From NCBI RefSeq assembly GCF_000711195.1, contig NZ_JOMR01000001.1:1116001-1180000 (forward strand): a stretch of DNA of 64,000 nt, written 5' to 3'. The translations under genes were made by a program, and so were the position numbers. Origin of the DNA: Thiomicrospira pelophila DSM 1534. GTDB taxonomy: Bacteria > Pseudomonadota > Gammaproteobacteria > Thiomicrospirales > Thiomicrospiraceae. Below, piece after piece: positions 26,343-35,243 of the stretch. Below the pieces are notes generated by a model, which was not told the DNA's origin, did no database searches, and saw only the letters and a list, made by a program, of their open reading frames with translations. Every line of letters begins with the position of its first letter. Positions within the stretch are counted from its first letter, which is position 1.

Positions 26343-27859
26343 CAAATAAAATAAAGTGGAAATACCTAAGCATTATCTTTGGCTTTATTTTGATCAGTGT
26401 CGTAGTACAGACTATTAACGCGAATATAAAGCATCAAAAACAGCTGGAGTCTCAGGTTCAAAATCTGGGTGCGGATGCGCATTTATATTTTCAAGACTTA
26501 ATTAAGGGGTTGAGTGATAAATATCTAATGCTTTCAATGCATTATGCTTATGAACCTCTTATGACGCCCTTAATGCAAGAACGTAATCATGAAGCTTTGT
26601 TAAATTATGTAAAGTCTGATTATGATCGTATGCGTTCCATTGAACCCAATCTTCACATAATGCATTTTATTGCGCCAGACAATCGTACAATTTTAAGATT
26701 ACATCAACCGGAAGTTTATGGTGATGATTTGACTGAAATTCGCCCGATTGTTCGGGATGTAAATGCCACTAAACAATCGTTACAGGGTTTTGAAGTTGGC
26801 AAAAATGGTATTACTTATCGAATTACCACGCCCCTTATTAACCAAAATAAAGAATATTTAGGATTATTGGAGTTCGGTATCCGTCCTAACTATTTTGTTG
26901 AAAAGTTAGTGGATCGATTTGATGTTGAGTCTATGATTTTAGTGGAGTCAAGTTCTTTAGGTAAGTTGCAGACCACTTATGGCTTTGATAATTTAAACGG
27001 CTTTTCTATTATTCAACAAACGGCTCTGTTTGAAGAATTAGCTAATCAGATTAACTTAAAGCGCAACTCTCAGTTAGTTAAGTATCAAGGTCGAACCTAT
27101 CTGGTGTTGACTCACTTGGACCAACCTAATCATCAAGGTGAAGTCGTGTCGAAAGTAGTGATCGCCACAGATATTACCGATATTCAAAATCAAAATCAGC
27201 GTTCATTGATAGCCGAATCCGTTCTTAACTTGCTCGTGTTACTGTTTTTATGGACGGTCATATATGTAATTTTTAGTCGTTATACCTATGCGTTAGAAAA
27301 CTCTTACGACATGATTCAAGCTCTACATTTAAAAAGTCATCAACTACGTACTCAAGCGAATACGGATGAACTAACCGGATTGTATAATCGACGTTTTTTT
27401 AACGAGTCTTTGCAAAAAATACTTGATTATGGCCAAGCCGGAACCATGTTGTTTTTTGATATTGACCACTTTAAACAGCTTAACGATGCGCATGGACATC
27501 AGGCAGGTGATCAAGTATTAGTTGAGTTTGCGCAAATGTTGACCGGTTTTTTCCGTCAAGATGATTTAATTGTGCGCTGGGGCGGTGAAGAGTTTGCGGT
27601 TTTTATTAATAATATGCCAGAAGACGAAGCCTATCAAAAAGCGGAACGTTTCCGACAGTTTGTTGAAGCCTCAAGTAACAGTCATCAACCTTTCATGTTT
27701 ACGATTAGTGGCGGGGTGGCCGCTATTGATTCAACGGGATCGCTGGATGAAGCTTTTAAATTGGCTGATCAACGTTTATATCAAGCGAAAGAAAAGGGCC
27801 GAAATCAAATTATTGGTCAGTTTAATAAAACAACCAGGCCTGGTAATAAAGAAGTTTAA
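26339..27859 (+). CDS. Membrane diguanylate cyclase (Cache-like sensor plus GGDEF)
   Basis: 506 aa from the ATG overlapping the dnaE stop. TM1 (about 9-27), an extracytoplasmic sensor related to double-Cache (about 35-280) and TM2 (about 298-318) lead to a GGDEF domain (about 340-500). The active site is intact (RWGGEEF), preceded five residues earlier by RQDD, the RxxD inhibitory site. It should make c-di-GMP from two GTP in response to a periplasmic ligand. The last codons contain a palindrome copy (TRPG) and look like a non-conserved tail. Confidence 0.92.
   Translation: MTNKIKWKYLSIIFGFILISVVVQTINANIKHQKQLESQVQNLGADAHLYFQDLIKGLSDKYLMLSMHYAYEPLMTPLMQERNHEALLNYVKSDYDRMRSIEPNLHIMHFIAPDNRTILRLHQPEVYGDDLTEIRPIVRDVNATKQSLQGFEVGKNGITYRITTPLINQNKEYLGLLEFGIRPNYFVEKLVDRFDVESMILVESSSLGKLQTTYGFDNLNGFSIIQQTALFEELANQINLKRNSQLVKYQGRTYLVLTHLDQPNHQGEVVSKVVIATDITDIQNQNQRSLIAESVLNLLVLLFLWTVIYVIFSRYTYALENSYDMIQALHLKSHQLRTQANTDELTGLYNRRFFNESLQKILDYGQAGTMLFFDIDHFKQLNDAHGHQAGDQVLVEFAQMLTGFFRQDDLIVRWGGEEFAVFINNMPEDEAYQKAERFRQFVEASSNSHQPFMFTISGGVAAIDSTGSLDEAFKLADQRLYQAKEKGRNQIIGQFNKTTRPGNKEV
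27833..27844. repeat. ACCAGGCCTGGT palindrome, copy 11
   Basis: Last 27 bases of the diguanylate cyclase gene, encoding TTRPGNKEV, outside the conserved domain. Confidence 0.95.
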
Positions 27860-27983
27860 AGCCGAGAAGGGCCAAAACGCGTTAGAATACGCCAAATTTT
27901 AGTAATACCTATTTGTACTTTGCAATGCGCTAAGCATTGTACAAGATCCTATTTTCGAATTTTTAGAGTGAGTGGAGGTGGAG

Positions 27984-29939
27984 ATGTCTAACAATATTGA
28001 ATCAATCCTAACCGAGAGCCGTGTTTTTGAGCCCTCAGAAATGATCAAGAGCCAAGCGGGCATCAATAAAGAAATTTTGGATGCGATGTATGAAAAAGCA
28101 GACAAAGATCACATTGGATTTTGGGCAGATTTAGCGCGCGAAAAACTAAGTTGGTCTAAGCCATTCACCCAGGCATTGGACGATTCAAAAGCCCCGCTTT
28201 ATCGTTGGTTTAGTGATGGTGAGTTAAATGTCTCCTATAACTGTATTGACCGTCATTTGGAAAACAAAAGTGATAAGTTAGCGATTATTTTCGAAGGTGA
28301 CCAAGGGGATGTGCATCATTACACCTACCAAGAGTTGCATGATGAAGTGGCGCGTTTTGCCAATGCTTTAACGGCGCAAGGCATTACTAAGGGTGATCGC
28401 GTTATTATCTATATGCCAATGATTCCACAAGCGGTATTTGCAATGCAAGCCTGTGCACGTATTGGGGCAATTCATTCTATCGTGTTTGGTGGCTTCTCGG
28501 CTGAGGCTTTAAGAGACCGTGTTGAAAATGCAGGTGCTAAGATGGTGATCACCACCGATGGTGGTTTGCGTGGTGGTAAATCAGTGCCACTTAAGGCTTC
28601 GGTGGATGAAGCCTTAGAGAAAGGTTGCGATACAGTTAAGAACGTGATTGTGTATCAGCGCACCAAGCAAGATGTCAATATGAAAGAAGGGCGTGATATT
28701 TGGTGGCATGAAGCCGAAGCCGGTATGAGCAATTATCACGACCCAGTGATGGTGAATGCCGATCATCCATTATTCTTGCTTTACACCTCTGGTTCAACTG
28801 GCACACCAAAAGGTATTCAACACGGTTCAGGTGGTTATTTGCTTAACGCCATGTTGACCAACGAATGGATGTTTGATCTAAAAGACAGTGATGTGTTTTG
28901 GTGTACCGCCGATGTGGGCTGGATTACCGGTCATAGTTACGTAGCCTATGGTCCGTTGGCAATGGGTCAAACCATCTTAATGTTTGAAGGTGTTCCGACT
29001 TATCCAGATGCGGGCCGTTTCTGGCAGATCTGTCAGGATCATGGTGTTACGGTGTTCTATACCGCACCAACCGCTATCCGTGCCTTAATGAAGTTTGGTA
29101 AAGAGGTTCCTGAGAAATATGACCTATCTAAATTACGTATTTTAGGTACCGTGGGCGAGCCGATTAATCCAGAAGCTTGGATGTGGTATCACGACGTGAT
29201 TGGTCGTGGCGAGTGTCCGATTATTGATACTTGGTGGCAGACAGAAACGGGTGCTCATATGATTGCTCCTTTCCCAGGTGTGACACCATTAAAACCGGGC
29301 TCTTGTACGCGCCCATTACCTGGCATTGATGCCGTAGTGGTAGACGAAGAAGGCAATGAAATTGGTAATAACTCAGGTGGCTATTTAGTAGTACGCAAGC
29401 CTTGGCCTTCAATGCTACAGACTGTTTGGGGTGATGATCAGCGATATATCGACACCTATTATGCGAAGTTTAATAACAAATACTATGTAGTAGGTGACAG
29501 TGCGCACAAGGATGAAGATGGTTATATTTGGATTCTAGGGCGTATTGATGACGTTTTGAATGTATCCGGTCATCGTTTAGGCACAATGGAAATTGAATCG
29601 GCTTTAGTCGCGCATCCAAAAGTTGCTGAGGCCGCCGTGGTAGGCAAACCGCATGATGTAAAAGGTGAATCGGTATTTGCGTTTGTGGTATTGAACCAAG
29701 ATTTACCAGAGGGAGCCGAACGTGATGCGATGGTAACGGAGTTACGTAATTGGGTGGCCAAAGAAATTGGTCCGATAGCGAAGCCGGATGATATTCGTTT
29801 TGGAACGAATTTACCTAAAACACGCTCCGGTAAGATTATGCGTCGTCTATTACGTACCTTGGCGAAAGGTGAAGAAATTACTCAAGATACGTCTACCCTG
29901 GAAGATCCAGGTATTTTGAAGCAATTCCAACAGAAGTAA
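27984..29939 (+). CDS. acs: Acetyl-CoA synthetase (AMP-forming)
   Basis: 651 aa from ATG 27984, five bases after GGAGG; an in-frame GTG at 27972 is less well placed. It turns acetate, ATP and CoA into acetyl-CoA, AMP and PPi. Motifs: [14 protein letters not shown] (P-loop-like), [51 protein letters not shown] and the acetylatable lysine in [12 protein letters not shown]. It stands next to the acetate symporter genes. Confidence 0.97.
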   Translation: MSNNIESILTESRVFEPSEMIKSQAGINKEILDAMYEKADKDHIGFWADLAREKLSWSKPFTQALDDSKAPLYRWFSDGELNVSYNCIDRHLENKSDKLAIIFEGDQGDVHHYTYQELHDEVARFANALTAQGITKGDRVIIYMPMIPQAVFAMQACARIGAIHSIVFGGFSAEALRDRVENAGAKMVITTDGGLRGGKSVPLKASVDEALEKGCDTVKNVIVYQRTKQDVNMKEGRDIWWHEAEAGMSNYHDPVMVNADHPLFLLYTSGSTGTPKGIQHGSGGYLLNAMLTNEWMFDLKDSDVFWCTADVGWITGHSYVAYGPLAMGQTILMFEGVPTYPDAGRFWQICQDHGVTVFYTAPTAIRALMKFGKEVPEKYDLSKLRILGTVGEPINPEAWMWYHDVIGRGECPIIDTWWQTETGAHMIAPFPGVTPLKPGSCTRPLPGIDAVVVDEEGNEIGNNSGGYLVVRKPWPSMLQTVWGDDQRYIDTYYAKFNNKYYVVGDSAHKDEDGYIWILGRIDDVLNVSGHRLGTMEIESALVAHPKVAEAAVVGKPHDVKGESVFAFVVLNQDLPEGAERDAMVTELRNWVAKEIGPIAKPDDIRFGTNLPKTRSGKIMRRLLRTLAKGEEITQDTSTLEDPGILKQFQQK

Positions 29940-29965
29940 AAAAAGCTAATTAAAATCTAATTTTA

Positions 29966-30022
29966 TGCACAATTTTGAACAGTTTTTGGGCGTGCACAAA
30001 AAAATTCTGGTCAAATTGTGCA
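29966..30022. promoter_or_regulatory. Inverted repeat with TGCACAA arms upstream of the acetate symporter genes
   Basis: Arms TGCACAATTTTGA (29966-29978) and TCAAATTGTGCA (30011-30022), with an extra TGCACAAA at 29993-30000 between them. Three copies of a TGCACAA half-site in 57 bp suggest a regulator site for the downstream operon. The 230-bp gap otherwise contains AT-rich sequence and probably the promoter. Confidence 0.5.
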
Positions 30023-30134
30023 ATTTTTTGTTGCGAATTTAACCCCAAAAAAAACATAATACGAAGCGAGGTCGATTTTAGCCCTAGATTCTAGAGGTAA
30101 AGTCGAATTTATATCAATTAGGAGAGTTTTAACT

Positions 30135-30173
30135 ATGAATAAAACAATAAATGTTGTGGGAGGTTTCCTATGA
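30135..30173 (+). CDS. 12-codon leader ORF before the symporter operon
   Basis: ATG at 30135 preceded by TAGGAGAG, encoding MNKTINVVGGFL, ending with TGA that overlaps the next gene's ATG (ATGA at 30170-30173). Its codons for GGG-AGG also supply the ribosome site of the next gene. This looks like a real translated leader for coupling, but peptide production cannot be shown from sequence. Confidence 0.5.
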   Translation: MNKTINVVGGFL

Positions 30174-30394
30174 ATGGAAGTAAAGTAAAATTTGCCGCCA
30201 TTCTATTGGCGATTTACACGGTATTATATTTTGGAGTGGCTTTGATGACATCGGCTACGTTTAAAGATATTGCCGCATTCGAAATAATTGGTTTGCCATT
30301 GGCTATTTGGGGTGGATTAATCATTATTATCTCAGGCGTAGTCATAACTCACCTTTATCTTAAAAAATCAGAATTAGAAGAAGGAGCTAATTAG
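30170..30394 (+). CDS. Small membrane subunit paired with sodium/solute symporter (DUF4212/DUF485-like)
   Basis: 74 aa with two helices (about 8-27 and 41-64) and a charged, Glu-rich end. Proteins of this size and shape are typically encoded directly before acetate-type SSS symporters, as here (2-bp gap). Function unknown; probably an accessory or stabilising subunit. Confidence 0.75.
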   Translation: MNGSKVKFAAILLAIYTVLYFGVALMTSATFKDIAAFEIIGLPLAIWGGLIIIISGVVITHLYLKKSELEEGAN

Positions 30395-30395
30395 T

Positions 30396-32012
30396 ATGGA
30401 AAATATAGTAGCTCTTAGTGTTGTAATATTAGGCATATTATTATCGCTTTATATCAGTTATTTCCATCGCCGTTCAACAGCCAGAACAGCGGATTTTTAT
30501 GTTGCTGGTGGTGGTATTTCCCCACGTGTTAACGGTATGGCCATGTTTGGTGACTATGCCAGTGCCGCAAGTTTCTTAGGTGTCGCGGGTGCCGTAGCCT
30601 TAATGGGTGTTGACGGTTGGTGGCTAGCCATTGGTTTCTTTGCTGCATGGATTGTGGTTTTGCTCGTTATTGCAGGTCCATTGAAAAATGTTGGTAAATT
30701 TACTGTAGCTGACGTTTTGAACTCTCGTTACCAAGGTAGTGAGCGTGGTATTCGTTTGGTTGCCATGATCTCAACCTTAGTGCTTTGTGTTATGTATTTG
30801 GTACCACAGATTGTGGGCGCAGGTTTATTGTTCGGCCTGTTGCTTGACTGGGATTATTTGCCAACGGTCATCGTTACCGGTTCATTGATGGCGATTTTCG
30901 TTATCATGGGTGGTATGAAAGGTACCAGTTATAACCAAGCGGTACAGGGTGCGATTTTATTCGGTGCGCTAATTTTCTTACTAATTTTCGGTGTAGTGCA
31001 CTTCTTCGGTGGTAACCCAGTAGGTATGGTTATCGAAGGTAAGGATATGGTTCCGCCTGTTTTAGCGGCAGGTAATGCTGAAGCGGTATCCGCGATTGCA
31101 GGTATGACGAATGCTGAAAGCGCCGTTGCTATTGAAACCGTGCGTGGCATTATGTCTGAAGCGCCTACTGCAATTACACCAGGTGTGCAGCTACGTAGCT
31201 TGATGGACAACGCCAGTTTGGTTTTAGCTTTGTTCTTGGGTGTATTGGGTCTGCCACATATTTTGATCCGTTTTTATACCGTTTCGAATGCAAAAGATGC
31301 GCGTAAATCAGCCCAGTTCACTATTTGGGGTCTAGCCATTTTCTACGCTAGTGTATTCTTTGTTGGTTTGATTGCTATGTACGCCTTGTACCCAACTTTA
31401 GTTGAGTTGATTGCTAGTGGTCAGCGTGGTGTAGCAACTAACATGACGATGCCAATGTTAGGTGAGATGATGGGTGGTCAATTGCTAATGGGTGTGATTG
31501 CCGCTGGTGCAATGGCCGCGATGTTAAGTACCTCTGCCGGCTTATTGATCTCTGCGACGACGAGTTTGTCACATGATTTGTTTAAAGGTGTGATTCACCC
31601 TAATTCAACCGATGAGCAGCAAGTACGTTTTGCAAAAGCAGGGGCGGCTGTGTTAGCCGTTATCGCTATCGCGATGTCAATTTGGTTGAAAGAACAAAAC
31701 GTGGCCATGTTGGTTGCGATGTGTTTTGGTATTGCAGCTAGTACGTTCGCTCCAGCTTTAGTATTTGCAGTTTGGTGGAAGCGTATGACAAGCCAGGCAG
31801 TAATTTGGGGTATGGCTGCTGGTCTAGTCTCTTCTTTACTGTTTACGTTTGCTCGTTTCTTCGGCGAAGCATCAATGCTAGGCTTAGATGTACTGGTTAA
31901 CCCAGCACTTTACTCTGTGCCATTTGCGGTATTGGTTACGATTGTTGTTAGTTTCATAACAAGCGATCGTGGTAATACGGATGAGTTTATGGCGCAAGCC
32001 CATGGTAAATAA
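30396..32012 (+). CDS. actP: Acetate/cation symporter, SSS family (ActP-like)
   Basis: 538 aa, about 13 membrane helices. SSS signatures: [30 protein letters not shown] near residue 25, [14 protein letters not shown]-like, then [36 protein letters not shown]-like region (about 270-310) and [24 protein letters not shown] (about 375). Uptake of acetate, coupled to Na+, feeding Acs encoded upstream. The exact substrate is inferred from context. A tetraloop terminator follows. Confidence 0.88.
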   Translation: [538 protein letters not shown]

Positions 32013-32042
32013 GTTTCTTAAAACAGAAATTTAAACCATAAT

Positions 32043-32069
32043 AAAGGGGAGCTTCGGCTCCCTTTTTTT
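32043..32069 (+). terminator. UUCG-tetraloop rho-independent terminator
   Basis: GGGAGC-TTCG-GCTCCC followed by seven T residues, 30 bp after the symporter stop and just before the DUF294 gene. Confidence 0.92.
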
Positions 32070-32089
32070 ATTTGTTTTATGAGGTGTTT

Positions 32090-33922
32090 ATGTCTATTGT
32101 TGAACAAGTCAGCTTTTTAACAAAAATTCATCCGTTTGATCGGTTGAGCACGACGCATTTAAATGAAGCGGCGGCGGCATTAGATGTTGTGTATTTTCCA
32201 TTAAATGCCAAGATCCCTTTGGATTTAATGGAAAATGCATTTATCTATATTGTGATTAAAGGGCGAGTTTCTGAGTGCATGGGCGAGGATGGTAGTGGTC
32301 AGTGTGGACTCTATGGAATTAACTCACAGTTTGGCGCCTCAACCCTGCTGGATCAGAAAGCTAGGTTGAGTTATCAGGCTATTGAAGAAACGTTGGCTTA
32401 TCGTTTACCTTTTGCTACTTTTCAGAATCTGCTTAAACATAATCCGGAGTTTGAATCATTTTATTTTAATGATATTACCCAGAAACTCAGTCATTTTCAC
32501 CGTCAATTACAAATCGAATCATCGAGTGAAGCGATGATGGATGCGGTTAAAATTGCACCACTACACGCTTTAGTTGAAATAAGCAGTCAAACCAGTATTA
32601 AAGAATGTGTTGAGCGGATGGAGGCTGAAAAAACGGATGCTTGCTTGGTGAGTGATAATGATCGTTTGGGCGTGATTACATCCTCCGATCTTTTAAGAGG
32701 TCTCGCGATTCAGGGTTTTGATTTAAGCAGCCCCGTTAATGATTTGGTCAGTTACCCGGTCATTTCAATTAATCAAAATGACTACTTGTTTAATGCTTTA
32801 TTAAAAATGACACGATACGGTGTAGACCGTTTAATGGTGCGAGATAAACAAGGCTTTATTGGCGTCTTACACCAAAAAGAGTTAATGAGTCTGTTTGCTA
32901 ACCAATCAGGCCTGGTGATGTTAACGCTCGAACGTGCTGAGTGTTTTGATGATCTGAAAAAAGTCACCCAACAGGTTGATGAACTGGTCGCAGGTTTGTC
33001 TAATAAAGGCGTAAAAACCCATTATATCGCTAAGTTAGTGAATGAATTGCATCGCAAACTTCAAGCTAAGCTTTGGCAGATTTTGGATCAAAAACAACAG
33101 TTTTCTGACGCAACATTTATCGTTATGGGTAGTGAAGGGCGTTCTGAACAAGTCGTGCGTACGGATCAAGATAATGCGGTCATACATGCAGACCACCTTG
33201 ATTCAAAGGCTTTGATGTCGTTTTGCCAAACCTATTCAGCCAAATTAATTGAATTAGGGTTTCCGCCATGTCCGGGTGGAATTATGGTGTCCAACCCACA
33301 GTGGTGTGTAAGCGAGAGTGCATTTGAATCTCAGATAATTGATTGGTTTGAACGTCCATCATTGCAAAGTTTTATGAGCTTGGCCATTCTGTTTGATGCT
33401 CAAACCGTTCACGGTGATGCTGAACGTTTGATAAGAATCAAAGCGGTTCTGCAGAAACAAGTACAAAAACGTCAAATGTTTTTGGCGCAATTTGCACGTA
33501 GTGTCCTTCAGTTTGACACGCCAATCGGGTTATTTGGGCGGTTAATTACGGAAAAAGATGAAGGTCATTCTATTGATTTAAAAAAAGGCGGCATTTTTCC
33601 GATTGTGCATGGTGTGCGTTGTTTAGCGATGGAAAAAGGGATTGAAAAAACAAACACCCACTGGCGCATTCGAGAGTTGATTAATCAACACGTTTTTGAT
33701 GAAGCCTTTGGGGTTGAGTTGGGGGAAACCTTAAACTTTTTAAATACCTTAAGGCTAGAGTCTATGCTGGAAAAGAAGTCGCGAGAAAAAGTCGTCGACA
33801 ATTCAATTGAGACCGATCATCTAAATCATTTTCAACAGGATCTTTTAAAAGATGCATTTAGTGTCGTGCATAAGTTTAAAAAAATGATTGAACAACATTT
33901 TAAAATGGATGGTGCGATCTAA
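32090..33922 (+). CDS. Cyclic-nucleotide-binding/CBS/DUF294 putative nucleotidyltransferase
   Basis: 610 aa from ATG 32090 (GAGGTG just upstream). Order: cNMP-binding domain (about 5-125), two CBS domains (about 145-270), DUF294 nucleotidyltransferase with GSEGRSEQVVRTDQDNAVI (about 345-365), and a DUF294_C domain. The family resembles GlnD-type signal transferases, with GlnB-like uridylylation speculative here. In many gammaproteobacteria this gene and a DnaQ-like exonuclease gene flank the acetate symporter genes, as here. Confidence 0.88.
   Translation: MSIVEQVSFLTKIHPFDRLSTTHLNEAAAALDVVYFPLNAKIPLDLMENAFIYIVIKGRVSECMGEDGSGQCGLYGINSQFGASTLLDQKARLSYQAIEETLAYRLPFATFQNLLKHNPEFESFYFNDITQKLSHFHRQLQIESSSEAMMDAVKIAPLHALVEISSQTSIKECVERMEAEKTDACLVSDNDRLGVITSSDLLRGLAIQGFDLSSPVNDLVSYPVISINQNDYLFNALLKMTRYGVDRLMVRDKQGFIGVLHQKELMSLFANQSGLVMLTLERAECFDDLKKVTQQVDELVAGLSNKGVKTHYIAKLVNELHRKLQAKLWQILDQKQQFSDATFIVMGSEGRSEQVVRTDQDNAVIHADHLDSKALMSFCQTYSAKLIELGFPPCPGGIMVSNPQWCVSESAFESQIIDWFERPSLQSFMSLAILFDAQTVHGDAERLIRIKAVLQKQVQKRQMFLAQFARSVLQFDTPIGLFGRLITEKDEGHSIDLKKGGIFPIVHGVRCLAMEKGIEKTNTHWRIRELINQHVFDEAFGVELGETLNFLNTLRLESMLEKKSREKVVDNSIETDHLNHFQQDLLKDAFSVVHKFKKMIEQHFKMDGAI
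32905..32916. repeat. near-copy of the 12-bp palindrome (ATCAGGCCTGGT)
   Basis: One mismatch; in the CBS-nucleotidyltransferase gene, encoding QSGLVM (PGL frame). Confidence 0.7.
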
Positions 33923-34542
33923 TGTTGGCAAGGCTGCACCAGGCCTGGTTGAAAAGGCGTCTCAAAATTCCCGATTATTGTTTTCTATTTGAGGCGGCTG
34001 AGGACCAGGATGTAGTTTGTTTTGACTGTGAAACCACAGGCTTGGATACCAAAACAGATAAAATAATATCCCTTAGTGCAATCAAGATCCGACGAAATCA
34101 AATTTTATCGAGTCAAAGCTTAAATCTTAAGTTTAAACAGCAACACAGTATTAACCCTGAAAGCATTGTTATTCACCGTTTACGCAATGTTGATGTCGTG
34201 GTTGGACTTGATGAAATAGAGGCGATTAAGCAATTTATTGAGTTTATTGGTTCAAGGCCTTTGGTTGGGTATTATTTGGAGTTTGATATGGCGATGGTTA
34301 ACGCAATAATTAAGCCTTGGTTGGGTATAAAATTACCGAATAAACAAATTGAAGTCTCAGAGCTATACCATAAACAGTTCTACCAAGACTGGCTGCAGCC
34401 TGAACATGAAGTTTTTGATCTTAGTTTTAATGCTATTCTGGATAGATTAGATCTGCCCAAAATGGGCCAACATGATGCATTTAACGATGCTTTAATGACC
34501 GCGATGATTTACGTTAAGTTGCAGGATTTAAGTGGTTCATAG
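33922..34542 (+). CDS. DnaQ-like 3'-5' exonuclease
   Basis: 206 aa. Start codon overlaps the previous stop (TAATG). DEDDh motifs: FDCETTGLDTKTDKIISLSAI (ExoI, about 40), GYYLEFDMAMVN (ExoII) and QHDAFNDALMTAMI (ExoIII, about 185). Without polymerase domain. It may act on RNA or DNA; the conserved linkage with DUF294 suggests regulation, not replication. Palindrome copy encodes HQAWLKRR at the N-terminus. Confidence 0.88.
   Translation: MLARLHQAWLKRRLKIPDYCFLFEAAEDQDVVCFDCETTGLDTKTDKIISLSAIKIRRNQILSSQSLNLKFKQQHSINPESIVIHRLRNVDVVVGLDEIEAIKQFIEFIGSRPLVGYYLEFDMAMVNAIIKPWLGIKLPNKQIEVSELYHKQFYQDWLQPEHEVFDLSFNAILDRLDLPKMGQHDAFNDALMTAMIYVKLQDLSGS
33938..33949. repeat. ACCAGGCCTGGT palindrome, copy 12
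   Basis: N-terminal leader of the DnaQ-like gene (HQAW), before the nuclease fold. Confidence 0.95.
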
Positions 34543-34609
34543 TTTGCTAATTCAAAGTGTAAAGATTTAAAGATATTTGCTTAAAACTCTGTAAATAAAG
34601 GCTTTCGCC

Positions 34610-34638
34610 TTGACAGAATCTGATTCTAGGAGTATTCT
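34610..34638 (+). promoter_or_regulatory. Sigma-70-type promoter of rimP-nusA-infB
   Basis: TTGACA (34610-34615), a 17-bp spacer, then TATTCT (34633-34638). It lies 138 bp before rimP, leaving a long untranslated leader. Confidence 0.8.
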
Positions 34639-34723
34639 TAGCGCAGTTTTTCTGAAATGTATTTTTCAAAAAGCGGTTACAGGTAAGTTATAATCTTAAT
34701 TTAACCGTTTTTTGGCCTTAGAG

Positions 34724-34747
34724 AACCCCGTTTTTACGGGGTTTTTT
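34724..34747 (+). terminator. Leader terminator / attenuator ahead of rimP
   Basis: AACCCCG-loop-CGGGGTT followed by Ts, ending about 28 bp before the rimP start and downstream of the promoter. As in the E. coli rimP-nusA-infB operon, a terminator in the leader fits NusA-dependent control of its own transcription. Confidence 0.75.
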
Positions 34748-34775
34748 GTTGGTTTTTTTTGACTATAGGTGAAGT

Positions 34776-35231
34776 GTGACGTTAGAACAAAAAATTGAAT
34801 CGCTTGTCGCTCCTGCGATTGAAGCCCTAGGAATGGATTTATGGGGCTGCGAATATATCCCGGCCGGTAAAGATTCAACCTTGCGTATTTATATTGATCG
34901 TCCCGGTGTCGGTGTCACGGTTGATGATTGTGCAAAAGTGAGTCGTCAGGTGAGTGCGATCATGGATGTTGAAGATCCGATTTCAGCGGCTTATCTGCTT
35001 GAAATCTCATCGCCGGGTATGGAGCGCCCTTTGTTCAAGCCCGAACATTACACACCCTATATTGGTAAAACAGTAAATGTACGTGCGCGCTCACCTATTA
35101 TGGGGCGCCGCAAGTTTAAAGGGGAATTGATCCAAGCGGATCAAGACCAAATCGAGGTGGAAGTGGATCGTGAAGTATATGAGATTCCATTTTCGAGTAT
35201 TGATAAAGCAAATTTAGTCGTAGAACTGTAA
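34776..35231 (+). CDS. rimP: Ribosome maturation factor RimP
   Basis: 151 aa, usual length, from a GTG start after AGGTGAAGT. Conserved: GMDLWGCEYIPAGKDSTLRIYID, SRQVSAIMD, YLLEISSPGMERPLFK. Needed for 30S subunit maturation. First gene of the translation operon; nusA starts 12 bp on. Confidence 0.95.
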   Translation: MTLEQKIESLVAPAIEALGMDLWGCEYIPAGKDSTLRIYIDRPGVGVTVDDCAKVSRQVSAIMDVEDPISAAYLLEISSPGMERPLFKPEHYTPYIGKTVNVRARSPIMGRRKFKGELIQADQDQIEVEVDREVYEIPFSSIDKANLVVEL

Positions 35232-35243
35232 GGCGGTTGAATC

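Noticed and set aside
30006-30024. Possible sigma-54 promoter (TGGTCAAATTGTGCA) before the acetate symporter genes
   Set aside because: Between GG and GC there are 9 bases rather than the required 10, and the -24 element lacks GGCAC; the bases are better explained as part of the inverted repeat.
34664-34694. Second promoter for rimP with TATAAT at 34689-34694
   Set aside because: No recognisable -35 element 16-18 bp upstream; the TTGACA/TATTCT promoter 50 bp earlier is clearly better. It could still be a weak extended promoter.
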